64,000 nucleotides of DNA from positions 1 through 64,000 of the forward strand of contig WTPW01001578.1 in the NCBI GenBank assembly GCA_009809945.1, read 5' to 3'. The translations under genes and the position numbers were made by a program. Shown in pieces: positions 23,943 to 35,092 of the stretch. Numbering within the stretch: the first letter of the stretch is position 1; each line of letters opens with the position of its first letter. The stretch is from Gigaspora margarita (lineage: Eukaryota; Glomeromycota; Glomeromycetes; Diversisporales; Gigasporaceae). The notes under the pieces are model-generated. The model was not told where the DNA came from. It saw only the letters and a list, made by a program, of their open reading frames with translations, and searched no databases.

Positions 23943-24636
23943 ATGGTGCAAGACATCTATACTCAACAATCACGTGACGTGTTTCAATTTTTTAAATGGC
24001 TATAACTTCTTATCTAAGGGGTTTTAAAAAAATCTGACCAGTAACTTTATAAAGCTATATTAGCTCTACATATATGCCAAATATCTTTTCAAAATCTCAT
24101 CACTGTAAGAAGTTTTAGCATTTTGAAAATTGAAATTTTATATGTAAATTTCAATTTTCAAAATGCTAAAACTTCTTACAGTAATGAGATTTTGAAAAGA
24201 TATTTGACATATATGTAGAGCTTAGAGTTCCTCAAATTCAAATCAAATCAAATATTGGGTCAATTTGAATTTGATCAAATCAAATTGACCCTAATTTGAA
24301 TTTGATTTGATTCAAATATTTGGATTTGAATTTGATTTGAATTTGAATTTTTAATAGTAATTTTCAAATCAAATCAAATATTTGTCAAATCAAATCAAAT
24401 TTGGCCAGATTTGAATTTGATCAAATCAAATATAGTCAAATTTGAATTTGAATTTGATCAAATATTTGATTCAAATATTTGAAGATCAAATCAAATTGCG
24501 GAACCCTAGTAGAGCTGATATAGCTTTATAAAGTTACCAGTCAGATTTTTTTAAAACCCCTTAGATAAAAAGTTATAGCCATTTAAAAAATTGAAACACA
24601 TCACATGATTGTTGAGTATAGATATCTTGCACCATA
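23943..24636. mobile_element. fold-back element, about 400 bp before nested insertion
   Basis: ATGGTGCAAGACATCTATAC at the left is mirrored by the right end at 24636. Complementarity runs through ggggttttaaaaaaatctga / tcagatttttttaaaacccc and through aagttttagcattttgaaaa / ttttcaaaatgctaaaactt, centred at about 24148. The right arm is interrupted by the hAT-type element 24223-24508. Confidence 0.85.
24223..24508. mobile_element. 286-bp hAT-type MITE of CAAATT repeats, copy 1
   Basis: Ends TAGAGTTCC and GGAACCCTA with perfect 8-bp duplications gtagagct (24215-24222 and 24509-24516). The interior is almost entirely permutations of tcaaatt/gaatttga, including aaatttgaatttgatcaaat. Copy 2 in the opposite orientation is at 25083-25367. 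Confidence 0.9.
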
Positions 24637-24639
24637 TAA

Positions 24640-25740
24640 TCATTGATCATTGCTATATATAAAAGTCAAATAATACTAAGCAAATCGATTATTATGCAAT
24701 AATAAATGTTGTTTAGAAAAACAAAATATATTTATTCTAAAATTTTTATAAAATTGTTTAATATTTCACTAATATGTCTTTTTATTTTATGTTTCTTTTA
24801 AAAAAATTTCAAAATTTTTGTAGAAACAAAAATAAAAACTGTACTAATAAAAAGTTATCTGATTTGCATTAAAATTTTAGAGTTAGTGTATTTTGTTCTT
24901 TTGAGTAACATTTATTATTGTATAAAAATCGATTTTCTTAGTATTATTTTGATTTTTATATATAGCAACAACCAATGATAATATGTTTTAAATTTATTTT
25001 AAAAATTCTTATAAGTGATCTTTAATTATTGCTATATATAAAAGTCACAATAATATTCAGCCAATTAATTGTTTGTATTAATTAGGGTTCTGCAATTTGA
25101 TTTGATTTTCAAATATTTGAATCAAATATTTGATCAAATTCAAATTCAAATTTGACTATATTTGGTTTGATCAAATTCAAATCTGGCCAAATTTGATTTG
25201 ATTTGACAAATATTTGATTTGATTTGAAAATTACTATTAAAAATTCAAATTCAAACAAATTCAAATCCAAATATTTGAATCAAATCAAATTCAAATTAGG
25301 ATCAATTTGATTTGATCAAATTCAAATTGACCCAATATTTGATTTGATTTGAATTTGAGAAACTCTAGTAATAATAAACAAAATTAAAAAGATCAAAATA
25401 CACCTACTCTAAAATTTTTATATAAACTAGTTAATATTTAATTAATAATTTTTTATTTTATATTTATATAAAAAAAATTACAAATTTTTTAGCTATATTT
25501 ATAGATATATAAAATGAAAAACTCACTAATAAAAAGTTATACAAATTGTATGAAAATTTTATTATATATGAATTTTATTCTTTCAAACAATTTTAATTAT
25601 TGCATAAATATTAATTTAATTAGTAAAATTATGACTTTTATATATAGCAACTATCTACAATCATATATAAATTTTTTTTTTAAGATGAAGCATTGCTCCT
25701 ATTTTTATTGGGTAATTTATATATGAGGTTGTCTGATGGC
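24640..25740. repeat. tandem diverged palindromic units
   Basis: Three or four diverged units share gctatatataaaagtcaaat, atcgattattatgcaataat, tatttactctaaaatttttat and actttttattagtac-like blocks in alternating orientation. The same core is inside the AAATAAG-type MITEs (for example 27440-27600, 53095-53250, 55710-55870), so this is a related element family, decayed. Confidence 0.6.
25083..25367. mobile_element. 285-bp hAT-type MITE of CAAATT repeats, copy 2
   Basis: Inverted relative to 24223-24508. TAGGGTTCTGC at the left and AAACTCTA at the right, with flanks gtattaat (25075-25082) and gtaataat (25368-25375) matching at seven of eight bases. Confidence 0.85.
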
Positions 25741-26680
25741 AATAATTTAAGTTGTATAATAACAAAAATAGTCCAGTTCAAAAAGATTTGTACCTCAAAT
25801 AGCTCTAATTAAAATATTTTTTGTACTAATTAATTTTTAATTTTTTGAATTTATTAAAATCATTAGGTTATCAGATTAATAAAAATAAATTTATTTTAAT
25901 TATTTTATTGATAAAATAAAAAAAATTTTAATAGTAACTTTTTTAAAAATATTTACTATTTAATTTACTATAGTAATTTTTATATATGCATACATAGTAA
26001 AAAATCAAATGGCCAAGCTTTAAAGTTTAATTTTGCCACAACTAGTAATTCAATTTTGCTCAAATTTTAACCATATCTTTATTATATGCACATCAATGCA
26101 TTTGCATAGTACAAGCTCATACAACTGTATATTGGTTGTGAAATTAGTTAAAATATCTTTTTTTAAAAAAAAAAATTTTCTTTTTTTTCAAATACAGTGA
26201 ATTGTACATGCTTAATTATTAAAATAAAACAATGTTAAATCAATAAAAATTTATATAATAAGTTTGATTAAAACCTATTTTATTTGATATTAAAAAATTT
26301 TTAATAATTAATCAGAATATAAAAACTTTTACTTAGAGTCAAGTTTATAAAATTTTTTAGGTACAAATCTTTTTGCACTGGATCATATATATAAATTATA
26401 TTTAAGAATAAAAGCTCAAACTAATTTATCTGTATTCTAAACCTATGATCATATATAAATGTAATTTGTAAAGAGATTATTTTATTATTAAAATAGTCCA
26501 ACAAATTCTAAAAAAATGTGATAGTAATTATAAGCCATTTGTGTTTATATATAAGGTATTTAATAATAAAACAAATAGTATCAAAAAATTATGTGATGTA
26601 TAGAGTTTGTAATTGTATAGAAAAGGATTGTAGGGGGATGAGTTTAATATTAAAACTTTAATCTTTAATTAAACTTATAT
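25741..26680. other. unassigned AT-rich DNA
   Basis: No gene or clear element end seen; very low complexity with several short inverted tracts. Confidence 0.35.
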
Positions 26681-26689
26681 AAAATACAA

Positions 26690-27200
26690 ATTATATTTTT
26701 GAGTGCTAAACAAATTTAATTAGTGCTAAAAGCTATAGCTTATTAATAAAATTTTATATAATATAGAATTTTTATATTTTTATTAACAAAAATATAGAAA
26801 AATTCCACATTTTTAGCTTTTGGGCTCTAGATAAACTTGCTCAAAGCTCAAAAACACACTTTTTTGGTATTTAATTATTTATATTTTTTAATTTGTGAAA
26901 TAAATATAGGTAAAATTAGAAAATTTTTATCAAAATTGTAATTTTGTATATTTTTATTTGACAAGTAAAGAAAATTAAAAGAATATACTAAAATAATTTA
27001 TTTTTTGGTGCTAAACAAGTTTATTTAGAGCTCAAAGTTATAATTAATTGGTAAAAATTTGTATAATACAGAATTTTCTATTTTTTATTAATAAAAATAT
27101 AGAAATTCTGTATTATACAAATATTTACTAATGAATTATAAACTTTGGTTCTATATAAACTTTTGTTTAGTAACAAAAAATATTATTTCAGCATATCACG
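26690..27200. repeat. two fold-back repeat units
   Basis: Units at 26690-26880 and 26990-27200 share a left arm (ggtgctaaacaagtttattt, then agctcaaa...gtataatacagaatttt), a central tatttttattaataaaaata hinge and the mirrored right arm. Further copies are at 28540-28740 and, split by a large insertion, at 29090-29198 plus 31960-32280. Confidence 0.7.
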
Positions 27201-27281
27201 GATTAAACAAATAAATACTAAATATATACTAGATACATACCAAGAAACTTGTTTTTTGGTATATACTTAGTATTCAACTAG

Positions 27282-27856
27282 AGATCTGCCAAATAATAGT
27301 TGCATATTAATAGCATATAGGTAGCATATTAGTAAGCTACTGAAAAGTAGATTAATATTAATAATAGTACCGTATATGTCCAAATTTAAGCTACTACCTA
27401 AAATAAGCTTCCCTTCTAATTTTTTTCAAAAATCTTAAAAAATCCATTAGCAGTTGCTACATATAAAAGTCTAAAATTTACTAAGTAAATCATAAAAGTG
27501 CCATTAAGTAAACTTGTTTAGTGCATCAAAATACACAAATAGTAAAAATTTGTGTCATTTGGACAACTTTTTACTAGTACATTTTTCTATTTTTTAAAAA
27601 ATTCAATATTTCAAAAATAAGCTACCCCACGTTTTTTTGTATTATTTTTTGGCCAAAAAAGGTAGCTTATTTTCAGATACATATAGTAATATACCAAAAC
27701 ATCCTAATATCTTATTCTTAGTCCAAATAGTACTAGAGTAAGATACCAGGATGTTCTAGTATATTATTATTATGTTACCAATATCGATTTATCTTCTGGT
27801 AACTTACTGATAAACTACCTATACACTACTAATATACAACATTATTTGGCAAATCT
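27282..27856. mobile_element. inverted-repeat element with CTAG flanks
   Basis: Left AGATCTGCCAAATAATAGTT and right inverse AGATTTGCCAAATAATGTTG, flanked by CTAG at 27278-27281 and 27857-27860. It sits at the centre of a larger palindrome (gtattcaactagttgaatac when joined) whose arms carry ataccaagaaacttg / caagtttc motifs. It hosts the MITE at 27370-27686. Confidence 0.7.
27370..27686. mobile_element. 317-bp AAATAAG-type MITE (TA-flanked)
   Basis: Begins CCGTATATGTCCAAATTTAAG with tandem aataagct motif. The right end reads CTATATGTATCTGAAAATAA on the minus strand. TA at 27368 and 27687. Nested inside 27282-27856. Confidence 0.75.
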
Positions 27857-28068
27857 CTAGTTGAATACTAGGTATATACTATGAAACTTGTTTCCCAGTA
27901 TGTACCTGGTATGTACCCAGTATTCATTTGTTCAATCTGTATATATTTCTTTAATTTTTTTGATTTTTCAAATTAATATATATAAAATTAATAAATTTTT
28001 ATCAAAAATGTAATTTTGCTTATTTTTATTTGGAAAGTTAAGAGAATTAAAAGATTGTATGCCAGAAT

Positions 28069-28244
28069 AGAACCCCGAATAATCTATGAGAGATCATATT
28101 TGAGGATCATAGTAAAATTTTTTTGGTTAGCAGTTCTACTTTGGTATATATTAGCTAGATTTCAAACATTAGATAGCAAGTTTGGTATAGCTTACCAATT
28201 TTCAAAATGTAAGCTTTTAAAAAAATTTTTTAAACTAACACTCT

Positions 28245-28293
<49 letters not shown>

Positions 28294-28527
28294 GACACTC
28301 TCTAAAAAAAAAAACTGCTATTCACTATTTTCATTACCACTTTTCAAATATAACATTTAAAAAATTCTACTATTAGCATTCTTTTAAATATACTTATTTT
28401 GGCCATTGCCCATTTTCAAATATAATCTTTTTACCAAATATCTACTTTTCAAATATAACCTTCTTGAAAAAATGCCCTCTATTAGTGATTTTTCAAATAT
28501 AACATTACATAGATTATTCGAGGTCCT
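28069..28527. mobile_element. 459-bp hAT-type MITE with internal A tract
   Basis: AGAACCCCGAATAATCTATG at the left and the inverse of AGGACCTCGAATAATCTATG at the right. Flanks gccagaat (28061-28068) and accagaat (28528-28535). Carries a run of about 40 A at 28248-28290. Sister of 16800-17298. The plus-strand frame across it (28016-28360) is spurious. Confidence 0.85.
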
Positions 28528-28539
28528 ACCAGAATAATG

Positions 28540-28740
28540 TATTTTTTGTTGTTGAACAAGTTTATTTAGAGCCCAAATGTATAATTTTTTAATAAATATT
28601 TGTATAATACAGGATTATCTATATTTTTATTAATAAAATATAGAAAATTCTGAATTATATAAAATTTTACTAATAAATAGCAACTTAAAGCACTAAATAA
28701 ATTTGTTTAGTACTAAAAAATATATTATTCTGCATATATT
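28540..28740. repeat. fold-back repeat unit
   Basis: Another copy of the unit described at 26690-27200, with the arm tgttgaacaagtttatttag and the mirrored ctaaataaatttgtttagta about 180 bp away. Confidence 0.65.
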
Positions 28741-29090
28741 TGGGGGTGGGTCAATAGAAAAGGGACAAATCATTTTTAGTAAAATTTTTTTAATTTTTAA
28801 ATTAAAATATCTTTACAACTATTTAATCAAATTTGCTAAAAAAAATTTTTATTTTAATCTTGAAATTATATAGAATTAAAATAAAAAAAAAATTATTAAA
28901 TTTATTAAGATAGTTGTTAAGATATTTAAGCTTAAAGTCAAGAAAACTTTTACTTAGAAAAAATTTGTCTCTTTTCTATTGACTCACCCCCATTTATTTA
29001 ATTAATTTAATTTTGAAATAAAAATGAGTAAAATTGTTAAATTTTTGTTAAATATATAATTTGTTTATTTTTATTTGAAAAATTAAAAAA
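28741..29090. repeat. long imperfect palindrome with tgggggtg ends
   Basis: gggggtgggtcaatagaaaa with agggacaaat at 28741-28775 is mirrored by gtctcttttctattgactca with cccccat at 28967-28993. Between them atctttacaactatttaa / ttaagatagttgttaagata pair. About 250-bp non-autonomous element; target duplication not resolved. Confidence 0.65.
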
Positions 29091-29838
29091 AAATATATTA
29101 AATAATGTATTTTTTGCTGCTGCACAAGTTTACTTAGAGCAAAAATTTATAATTAATTAGTAAATTTTTTATAATATAGAATTTTTTGTATTTTTATGAA
29201 TTGATAATCTGTCACAAATTGATAGTGTGATCATAGTGTAATGTGATGCAAATTCTTACTATTTGAATCCTAAAATGTAGGAATGAAGCTGCTTGCCCAA
29301 GAAACTCCTTTTTTTACTAAGTTAATAAGTCAAGGCTACTAAATAAAAATTGTAAAGCTTATCGAAACAAGTCTAACAGTAGTTAGATTATCAAAATCAG
29401 CTTAGTAGTTGTTAAGATACCTTTGAAAAATGATTAACTGACTATATATAAACAATAGGTTTGTTTACATAAAATTTTACAAGTTGACCAATCATTTTTT
29501 GAATATATTTGTTATCTACTGCCTGATTTTAATGATATAACTACTGTTAGACTCATTTTATGAACTCTACAATTTTCATTTAGTAGCCTTGACTCATTAA
29601 CTTAGTAAGAAAAAGGGATCCTTGGGCAGACAGCTTTATTCCTATAGGACCCCGGACATCTCCGATATATGTCATATTTTTTTTTTAGCAAATTGATTCA
29701 ATTTTGATCTAAGGTCCAAATTTTAATTTTAGCAAATTAAAGTTAATTTTAAAAAGGGTCATAATTGAATATTTTGGCAAATTACTAAGATTTTATACAT
29801 GTCATATTTTATTTTTAGCAATTTAACCATATTTTGAT

Positions 29839-29908
29839 GATAATCAAGTTATTAATGGTTTACGAAGCAAAGTGATAATCAAGTTATTAATGGTTTACGA
29901 AGCAAAGT
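29839..29908. repeat. perfect 35-bp tandem duplication
   Basis: The unit gataatcaagttattaatgg plus tttacgaagcaaagt occurs twice in tandem without mismatch. Confidence 0.85.
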
Positions 29909-30906
29909 GATAATCAATTATAATTAAAAAGTAGTTGTAGCATATAATCGGGCTTTAGTATCAATAGCAACTTGGTACTTACTCTGCATATGTATTATGA
30001 TCATTGATCATGATTGTATGTTGATAAACAAATAATTATATAATACAATTGCACGGGTTATCATTAATAAGTGAATTAGTAATTTATATAATAATTTTTA
30101 ACTTTTCAAAATAACCCACTGTTCGGCGATGATTTACAAGAAATTTTACTATGCTAACTAAAAAAAAATTATAACAAGACTTGTAGCGCATATCATGGAC
30201 TAATAGAATCTCAAATTTTATGAAAAAGTATTGAAAACTCGTGAAGATATTAATGTTTTTGTAAATTCAGACGCATACGTTTTGCAAGTTTTTTCTAAAC
30301 TTCAAATGCTTCCTGAAGCACTTTCTCAAAATGAAAACTCCAAAACGTGACTAAGTAAGTTGGTAGAATAGGCATTTTAAAGTCTTCGGTTAAAATTTCA
30401 TCAAAAAGGATCAATATTGATGAAGTTATGATGATTTTTCAATTTACTTCCAGATTTGGGATTTTCTAAAATTTACAATTTTGATGAAAACAGAAAAATT
30501 ACATCACAGGCTAGATTTTTACAAGTTCAAATAAAACAAGTTACTGCGCACTAAGTAAACTTTTAGAGCATATTATTTACTAATAGAATCTCAAATTTTA
30601 TGAAAAAATATTGAAAACTCATGGAGATATTAACGTTTTTGTAAATTCAGACGTCATACGTTTTTGCAAACAATTTTGGCACATGATATACGTCTTTGGA
30701 AATAGAAAAAATATTCCATCAAAGATTTCTCTACGAGTTCTTGACCAAATTCGACAAAAAAATTTTTATTTGAATTCTATATATTTGTAGAATTAAAATA
30801 AAAAATTTTCATCGAATTTGGTCAAGAACTCATAGAGAAATCTTTGATGAAAGATTTTTTCTATTTCCAAAAACGTATATCATGTGCCAAAATTGTTTGC
30901 AAAAAC

Positions 30907-31306
30907 NNNNNNNNNNNNNNNNNNNNNNNNNNNNNNNNNNNNNNNNNNNNNNNNNNNNNNNNNNNNNNNNNNNNNNNNNNNNNNNNNNNNNNNNNNNNNN
31001 NNNNNNNNNNNNNNNNNNNNNNNNNNNNNNNNNNNNNNNNNNNNNNNNNNNNNNNNNNNNNNNNNNNNNNNNNNNNNNNNNNNNNNNNNNNNNNNNNNNN
31101 NNNNNNNNNNNNNNNNNNNNNNNNNNNNNNNNNNNNNNNNNNNNNNNNNNNNNNNNNNNNNNNNNNNNNNNNNNNNNNNNNNNNNNNNNNNNNNNNNNNN
31201 NNNNNNNNNNNNNNNNNNNNNNNNNNNNNNNNNNNNNNNNNNNNNNNNNNNNNNNNNNNNNNNNNNNNNNNNNNNNNNNNNNNNNNNNNNNNNNNNNNNN
31301 NNNNNN
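30907..31306. other. assembly gap of 400 N
   Basis: Exactly 400 unknown bases. Flanks are palindromic (aaacaattttggcacatgat before, reverse counterpart at 30665), so the gap sits where a hairpin would block assembly. The size is probably a placeholder. Any open frame read through it is meaningless. Confidence 0.95.
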
Positions 31307-31782
31307 AAATTTGAGATTCTATTAGTCCATGATATGCGCTACAAGTCTTGTTATAATATATTTTTTAGTTAGCATAGTAAAATTTCTTGTAAATCATCGC
31401 CGAACAGTGAGTTATTTTGAAAAAGCAAAAAAACATATTACAAAGAAGCTACGTTGAAATTGTTTACAGGAACTTTCATCAAAGATATCTCTACGAGTTC
31501 TTGACCAAATTTGATAAAAATTTTTTTATTTTAATTCTATGAATTCAAATAAAAAAATTTATACTATATTTATTTACTTGATACTAGATGTTATAATTTA
31601 GTTTTTAGCAAATTGCTATAAAGTTTATATGTAATAATCCAACTTTTAGCAAATTTACTTGATTTTAGGGGTAGCAAAAATGCCTAAATTCATGCGATCA
31701 GTTATGACCTATATGAGAGATATCTGGGGTTCTATTCCTATATTATAGAATTTATATAGTAATTTGCATCATGTGACAAAAA

Positions 31783-31905
31783 TCAGGTTATTTTTTAGGG
31801 AGGAGTGGGTAAAAAATGCTAAATTATATATAGCACCTGACCAAATCTATATTAAGGAGGGGGAGAGAAGGTAGGCCTCTAATAAAAAATAATCAGGTGA
31901 TTAAT
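31783..31905. repeat. short dispersed repeat, copy A
   Basis: gtgacaaaaatcaggt ... agggaggagtgggtaaaaaa ... gaaggtaggcctctaataaa ... aatcaggtgatta. A second copy is at 33655-33790 with the same order. Imperfect inverted ends (aaatcaggt / aatcaggtgatt) suggest a small MITE. Confidence 0.65.
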
Positions 31906-31986
31906 GACACAGCCCTTACACTAGATTCTGTACTATCAATTTTTAGTAGATTATCAATTAATAAAAATATAAAAAATTTTGTATTA

Positions 31987-32200
31987 CCGTATTCCTCTGA
32001 AAATAAGCACCCCTCAGAGCAATTTTTAAAGCCAAAATTCTCGTGATCTAGTGATCGGATCTGCATAATTTTGGTACCATTTGAATTACTCATCAAAACG
32101 TTTCGAATGGTACCAAAATTATGCAGATCCGATTACTAGATCATGAGAATTTTGGCTTTAAAAATTGCTCTAAGGGGTGCTTATTTTCGGAAGAATATGG
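31987..32200. mobile_element. 214-bp near-perfect hairpin MITE (TA-flanked)
   Basis: The arms pair over nearly their whole length: CCGTATTCCTCTGAAAATAA at the left with CCATATTCTTCCGAAAATAA at the right, then agcaatttttaaagccaaaa, tgatctagtgatcggatctg and cataattttggtaccatt. The loop is only about 25 bases near 32093. TA at 31985 and 32201. A member of the AAATAAG-type family. Confidence 0.9.
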
Positions 32201-32449
32201 TATGCAAAATTTTACTAATAAATTATAATTTTGAACTCTAAGTAAACTTGTTTATCACCAAAAAATACATTATTTTAGTATATATTTATATTTTAAATAA
32301 GTTTATTTAAAGCCCAAAATTATAATCAATTAATAAAACTTTGATAATTAAAAATGTTTAAATTGGCCAATTAGAATTTGTCATATATGGGAGAAGAAGG
32401 GGTACTCTTATAGTAAATAGATATTATATAATATTTGTTATAGCCCTTA

Positions 32450-32646
32450 GCATATTGCAAATATAAGATTTATAAAACTTATCCTATTAGTATTATTTTA
32501 AATATAATATATTTAGCCATTAGCTAATTTCAAATATAATCTTTTTATCCAATAACTACTTTTCAAATATAACCTTTTTTAAAAAAACAGACCTATATTA
32601 GCTATTTTTCAAATATGATCTTATATATATTGTTGGGTTCTAGCAA
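32450..32646. mobile_element. truncated hAT-type MITE
   Basis: attttcaaatataa repeats and the end tatatattgttgggttct match the right half of 16800-17298 and 28069-28527. The left half is missing or unrecognisable. Confidence 0.55.
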
Positions 32647-32864
32647 AATATAATAAATATAATAGTTAAAGCTGTTTTGGTAATACAACTGCTTTACAAA
32701 AACAATACTTTATCTAAAAAAAGAATACAGTAAAGTTAGCCAACATAATTAGAGCAGGGTTTCAATTCTTTGAATATTTTAAAAAATTATCTGAGGCAAT
32801 ATTTATAGAATTTAATGAGAGAATACTAAATTACTAGCACTCAAGCAAATTTATAAACTTTTTT

Positions 32865-33480
32865 TTATTTTCTACATATTTATAGAATTGAATTAAAAAA
32901 ATTTGATCAGATAGTTGAAAAGATATCTTTGTCAAAACTTGATGAAGAATTAAAATGCTTATAAAATAAACAGAGATAAAACTTTAAATGAAGATATCTC
33001 TGCAATCACTTAAGTAAATTCTATGAATTTTTTTAATTTAATTCTATGTATTTGTAAAATTAAATTAAAAGAAAAATTTTATCAAATTTTCTAAATAGTT
33101 CAGAAATATCTTTGTTCAAAATAAAGAATTAAAATTGCTATAAAACAAAAGCAGAAATAAAACTTTAAACAAAGATATCTCTGCAACTACTTAAGCAAAT
33201 ACTATGAACTTTTTTTAATTTTAATTCTATATATTTGTAGAATTAAAATAAAAAAAATTTATCAAATTTGTTGAAGTAGTTGCCAAGATACCTTTATTCA
33301 AAGTTTGATAAAAAATTACATCACCTATACAGAAATAAAACTTTAAAAAAAGTTATCTTTGCACCAATTAAGCAAATTCTACAAATTTTATTTAAATTCT
33401 GCAGATTTGTAGAATTAAAAATAAAATAAAATCTATTAAATTGCTTAAATAGTTGCTAAAATATCCTTATTCCCAGTTTG
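32865..33480. repeat. about 178-bp tandem array, 3-4 units
   Basis: aagatatctctgcaatcact (32993), aagatatctctgcaactact (33173) and aagttatctttgcaccaatt (33348) mark units 180 and 175 bp apart. Each is followed by taagcaaattctatgaa and a short atatttgtagaattaaaa palindrome. The earliest unit at about 32865 is partial. Confidence 0.75.
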
Positions 33481-33654
33481 ATAAAGAATAAAACTATCTA
33501 TAAAATTGAGGTAAATTACAAATTATTAAAATTTTTAAACTTTGCAAATAATTTTGAGGATTTTAATTTATTTTTTTAAATAGTTAGCTTTCAACAAATC
33601 ATAAAAATTTAATACTTTAAAAATAGTACATAATTTTTTAAAATTTAATTGTTA

Positions 33655-33790
33655 GGGGAGTGACAAAAATCAGGTGATTTTTTAGGGGGAGAGGGGTAAA
33701 AATATTGAAATTATATATAAAAACCAGACCAAATTTATTTTAAGGAGAAGAGAAGGGGGTAGGCCTCTAATAAAAATAATCAGATGATTA
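33655..33790. repeat. short dispersed repeat, copy B
   Basis: gtgacaaaaatcaggtgatt ... gggggtaggcctctaataaa ... ataatcagatgattatggcc, matching 31783-31905. Confidence 0.65.
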
Positions 33791-33899
33791 TGGCCCTATC
33801 ATTATTGCTAGTAGACAAATTTATTTACTTATTTATTTTTATTTATCTTTTTGCTTTAACTAATATTCTATTATTTTGATTATTTAATACAGGCTACAA

Positions 33900-34450
33900 G
33901 TGCATATCAATTCTTGAACAAACATATTTGTTTATACAGAATTACCTTCCTCTTCAACTTGCCAATATGTATCACGTATTCTTTCAATCAAATTATTTAC
34001 AACTCAATAACAACTCTTTATAGCCTTTTCAACTTCAGTTTTTTGTGAACTTCTTACTTTAATTAATTTATAGCAAGTATAAATATCAAACCTGGCTTCT
34101 TCAAACATTTGTTGAAATTTCAACTATGTTTATTTGTTAATAATCTTGTAGAGCTATATATATATTCATAAAATATGCTAACAGAAAAGCAAATTTCAAC
34201 AATAAAAAAAGTATTCACAACTAAATAATATAAGATCTAGTGAAGCTTTTTCTTTTCTATTATTCCTTTAATGGCACAAAGTTCATTAATTATTAATTGT
34301 TGAATAGAGTAAGTAAATTTGTAAATTTCACTAAGTATATTATTATAAACTTCAAATACAGAAAATTTTTTGATACAAAATTCAAAGGCAACATTCTCTG
34401 AATTTAAACATTTTTTCTTGTCAAATTTGACTACCTTATAATATGAATCT
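33900..34450 (-). pseudogene. unrecognised broken gene, two coding-like blocks
   Basis: Minus-strand reading gives a clean block at 34450-34230 (YYKVVKFDKKKCLNSENVAF then FEVYNNILSEIYKFTY) and a second at 34130-33940 (QQMFEEARFDIYTCYKLIKV then EKAIKSCY, stop, NNLIERIRDTYWQVEEEG). Composition is that of a soluble, possibly helical protein. A GTGAAT...CATAG intron could join the blocks, but a stop precedes it. I recognise no family, and with neither start nor end visible this is a low-confidence gene remnant. Confidence 0.4.
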
Positions 34451-35074
34451 AAAAAATAACTATTAACTACTAATTATTAATATTTTTTTGTCTTGTGCTT
34501 GCATTTAAGTTTAAATTCTAGTTCAAACAAACTCAAGTCCAAGCATTATATTAAATTCATTATATTATACAATTCTAGTTCAGATCAATTTGCATTTAAG
34601 TTGAAACCAAAGTATTGATTCTATTTTTGAAATTAATTATCTTTTAGAACTGTACATATAAATAATACATATAAATTCAATTTAAAAATATTTTTAGTTA
34701 TTACAATTAAATGCCATTGCTACTATTCAAATGCTTTTTTGCTTTACTTGGTTCCCATTCTTTTTCATAACAAACAAGTTTGAGCTTCAATTAAATTAAT
34801 GCTAATACAAAAAAAATATAAGTATAAAATAAAATAAATACATGCAATAAATAATAGTTCATTTATTTAAAAACCAAGAAAACCTTTTCATTAATTTTAT
34901 TTGTATTATCTGAACTTTCTACTCCTTTATTCCACTAATTAAGTGTGTTCCAAACTATAAAAACAGTAAGCCATTTTTATAAATCAAAATCCATGTATTG
35001 TGCAACCAATTCAATAAATCAATTAGAAGCAAATTCAGGTACAATATGCTTCAAATCTTTATTACAAGTTTAGT
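34451..35074. other. unassigned AT-rich DNA
   Basis: Repeated short aagttgaaacc / tagttcaaac motifs (34500-34620) and no coding frame. May be the upstream flank of the broken gene. Confidence 0.35.
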
Positions 35075-35092
35075 ATCAAATTCATAACTATT

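Larger units (their letters stand above)
29646..31733. mobile_element. 2.09-kb hAT-type element containing the assembly gap
   Basis: AGGACCCCGGACATCTCCGA at the left and, inverted, AGAACCCCAGATATCTCTC at the right. Perfect 8-bp duplications attcctat at 29638-29645 and 31734-31741. The interior is a large inverted repeat: 30108-30225 pairs with 31307-31425 (ctgttcggcgatgatttaca). A second palindrome is centred near 30780 (ctctacgagttcttgacc / ggtcaagaactcatagag). No transposase is visible; the centre is unsequenced. Confidence 0.85.
29199..31959. mobile_element. fold-back element hosting a 2.1-kb hAT-type insertion
   Basis: The left end AATTGATAATCT followed by aaattgatag is mirrored at the right end (31959). 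Inner arms pair over atgatgcaaatt, attcctata and agctgcttgcccaag / cttgggcagacagct. The continuing palindrome (29270-29645 with taagtcaaggctactaaat / atttagtagccttgactca) is centred at about 29455. It inserted in the tatttttattaataaaaata hinge of a fold-back unit. Nothing in it codes. Confidence 0.75.

Noticed and set aside
28016..28360. Plus-strand ORF with a poly-lysine run
   Set aside because: It runs through an A tract inside a hAT-type MITE; no coding evidence.
30844..31372. Three plus-strand ORFs across the gap
   Set aside because: They consist almost entirely of N.
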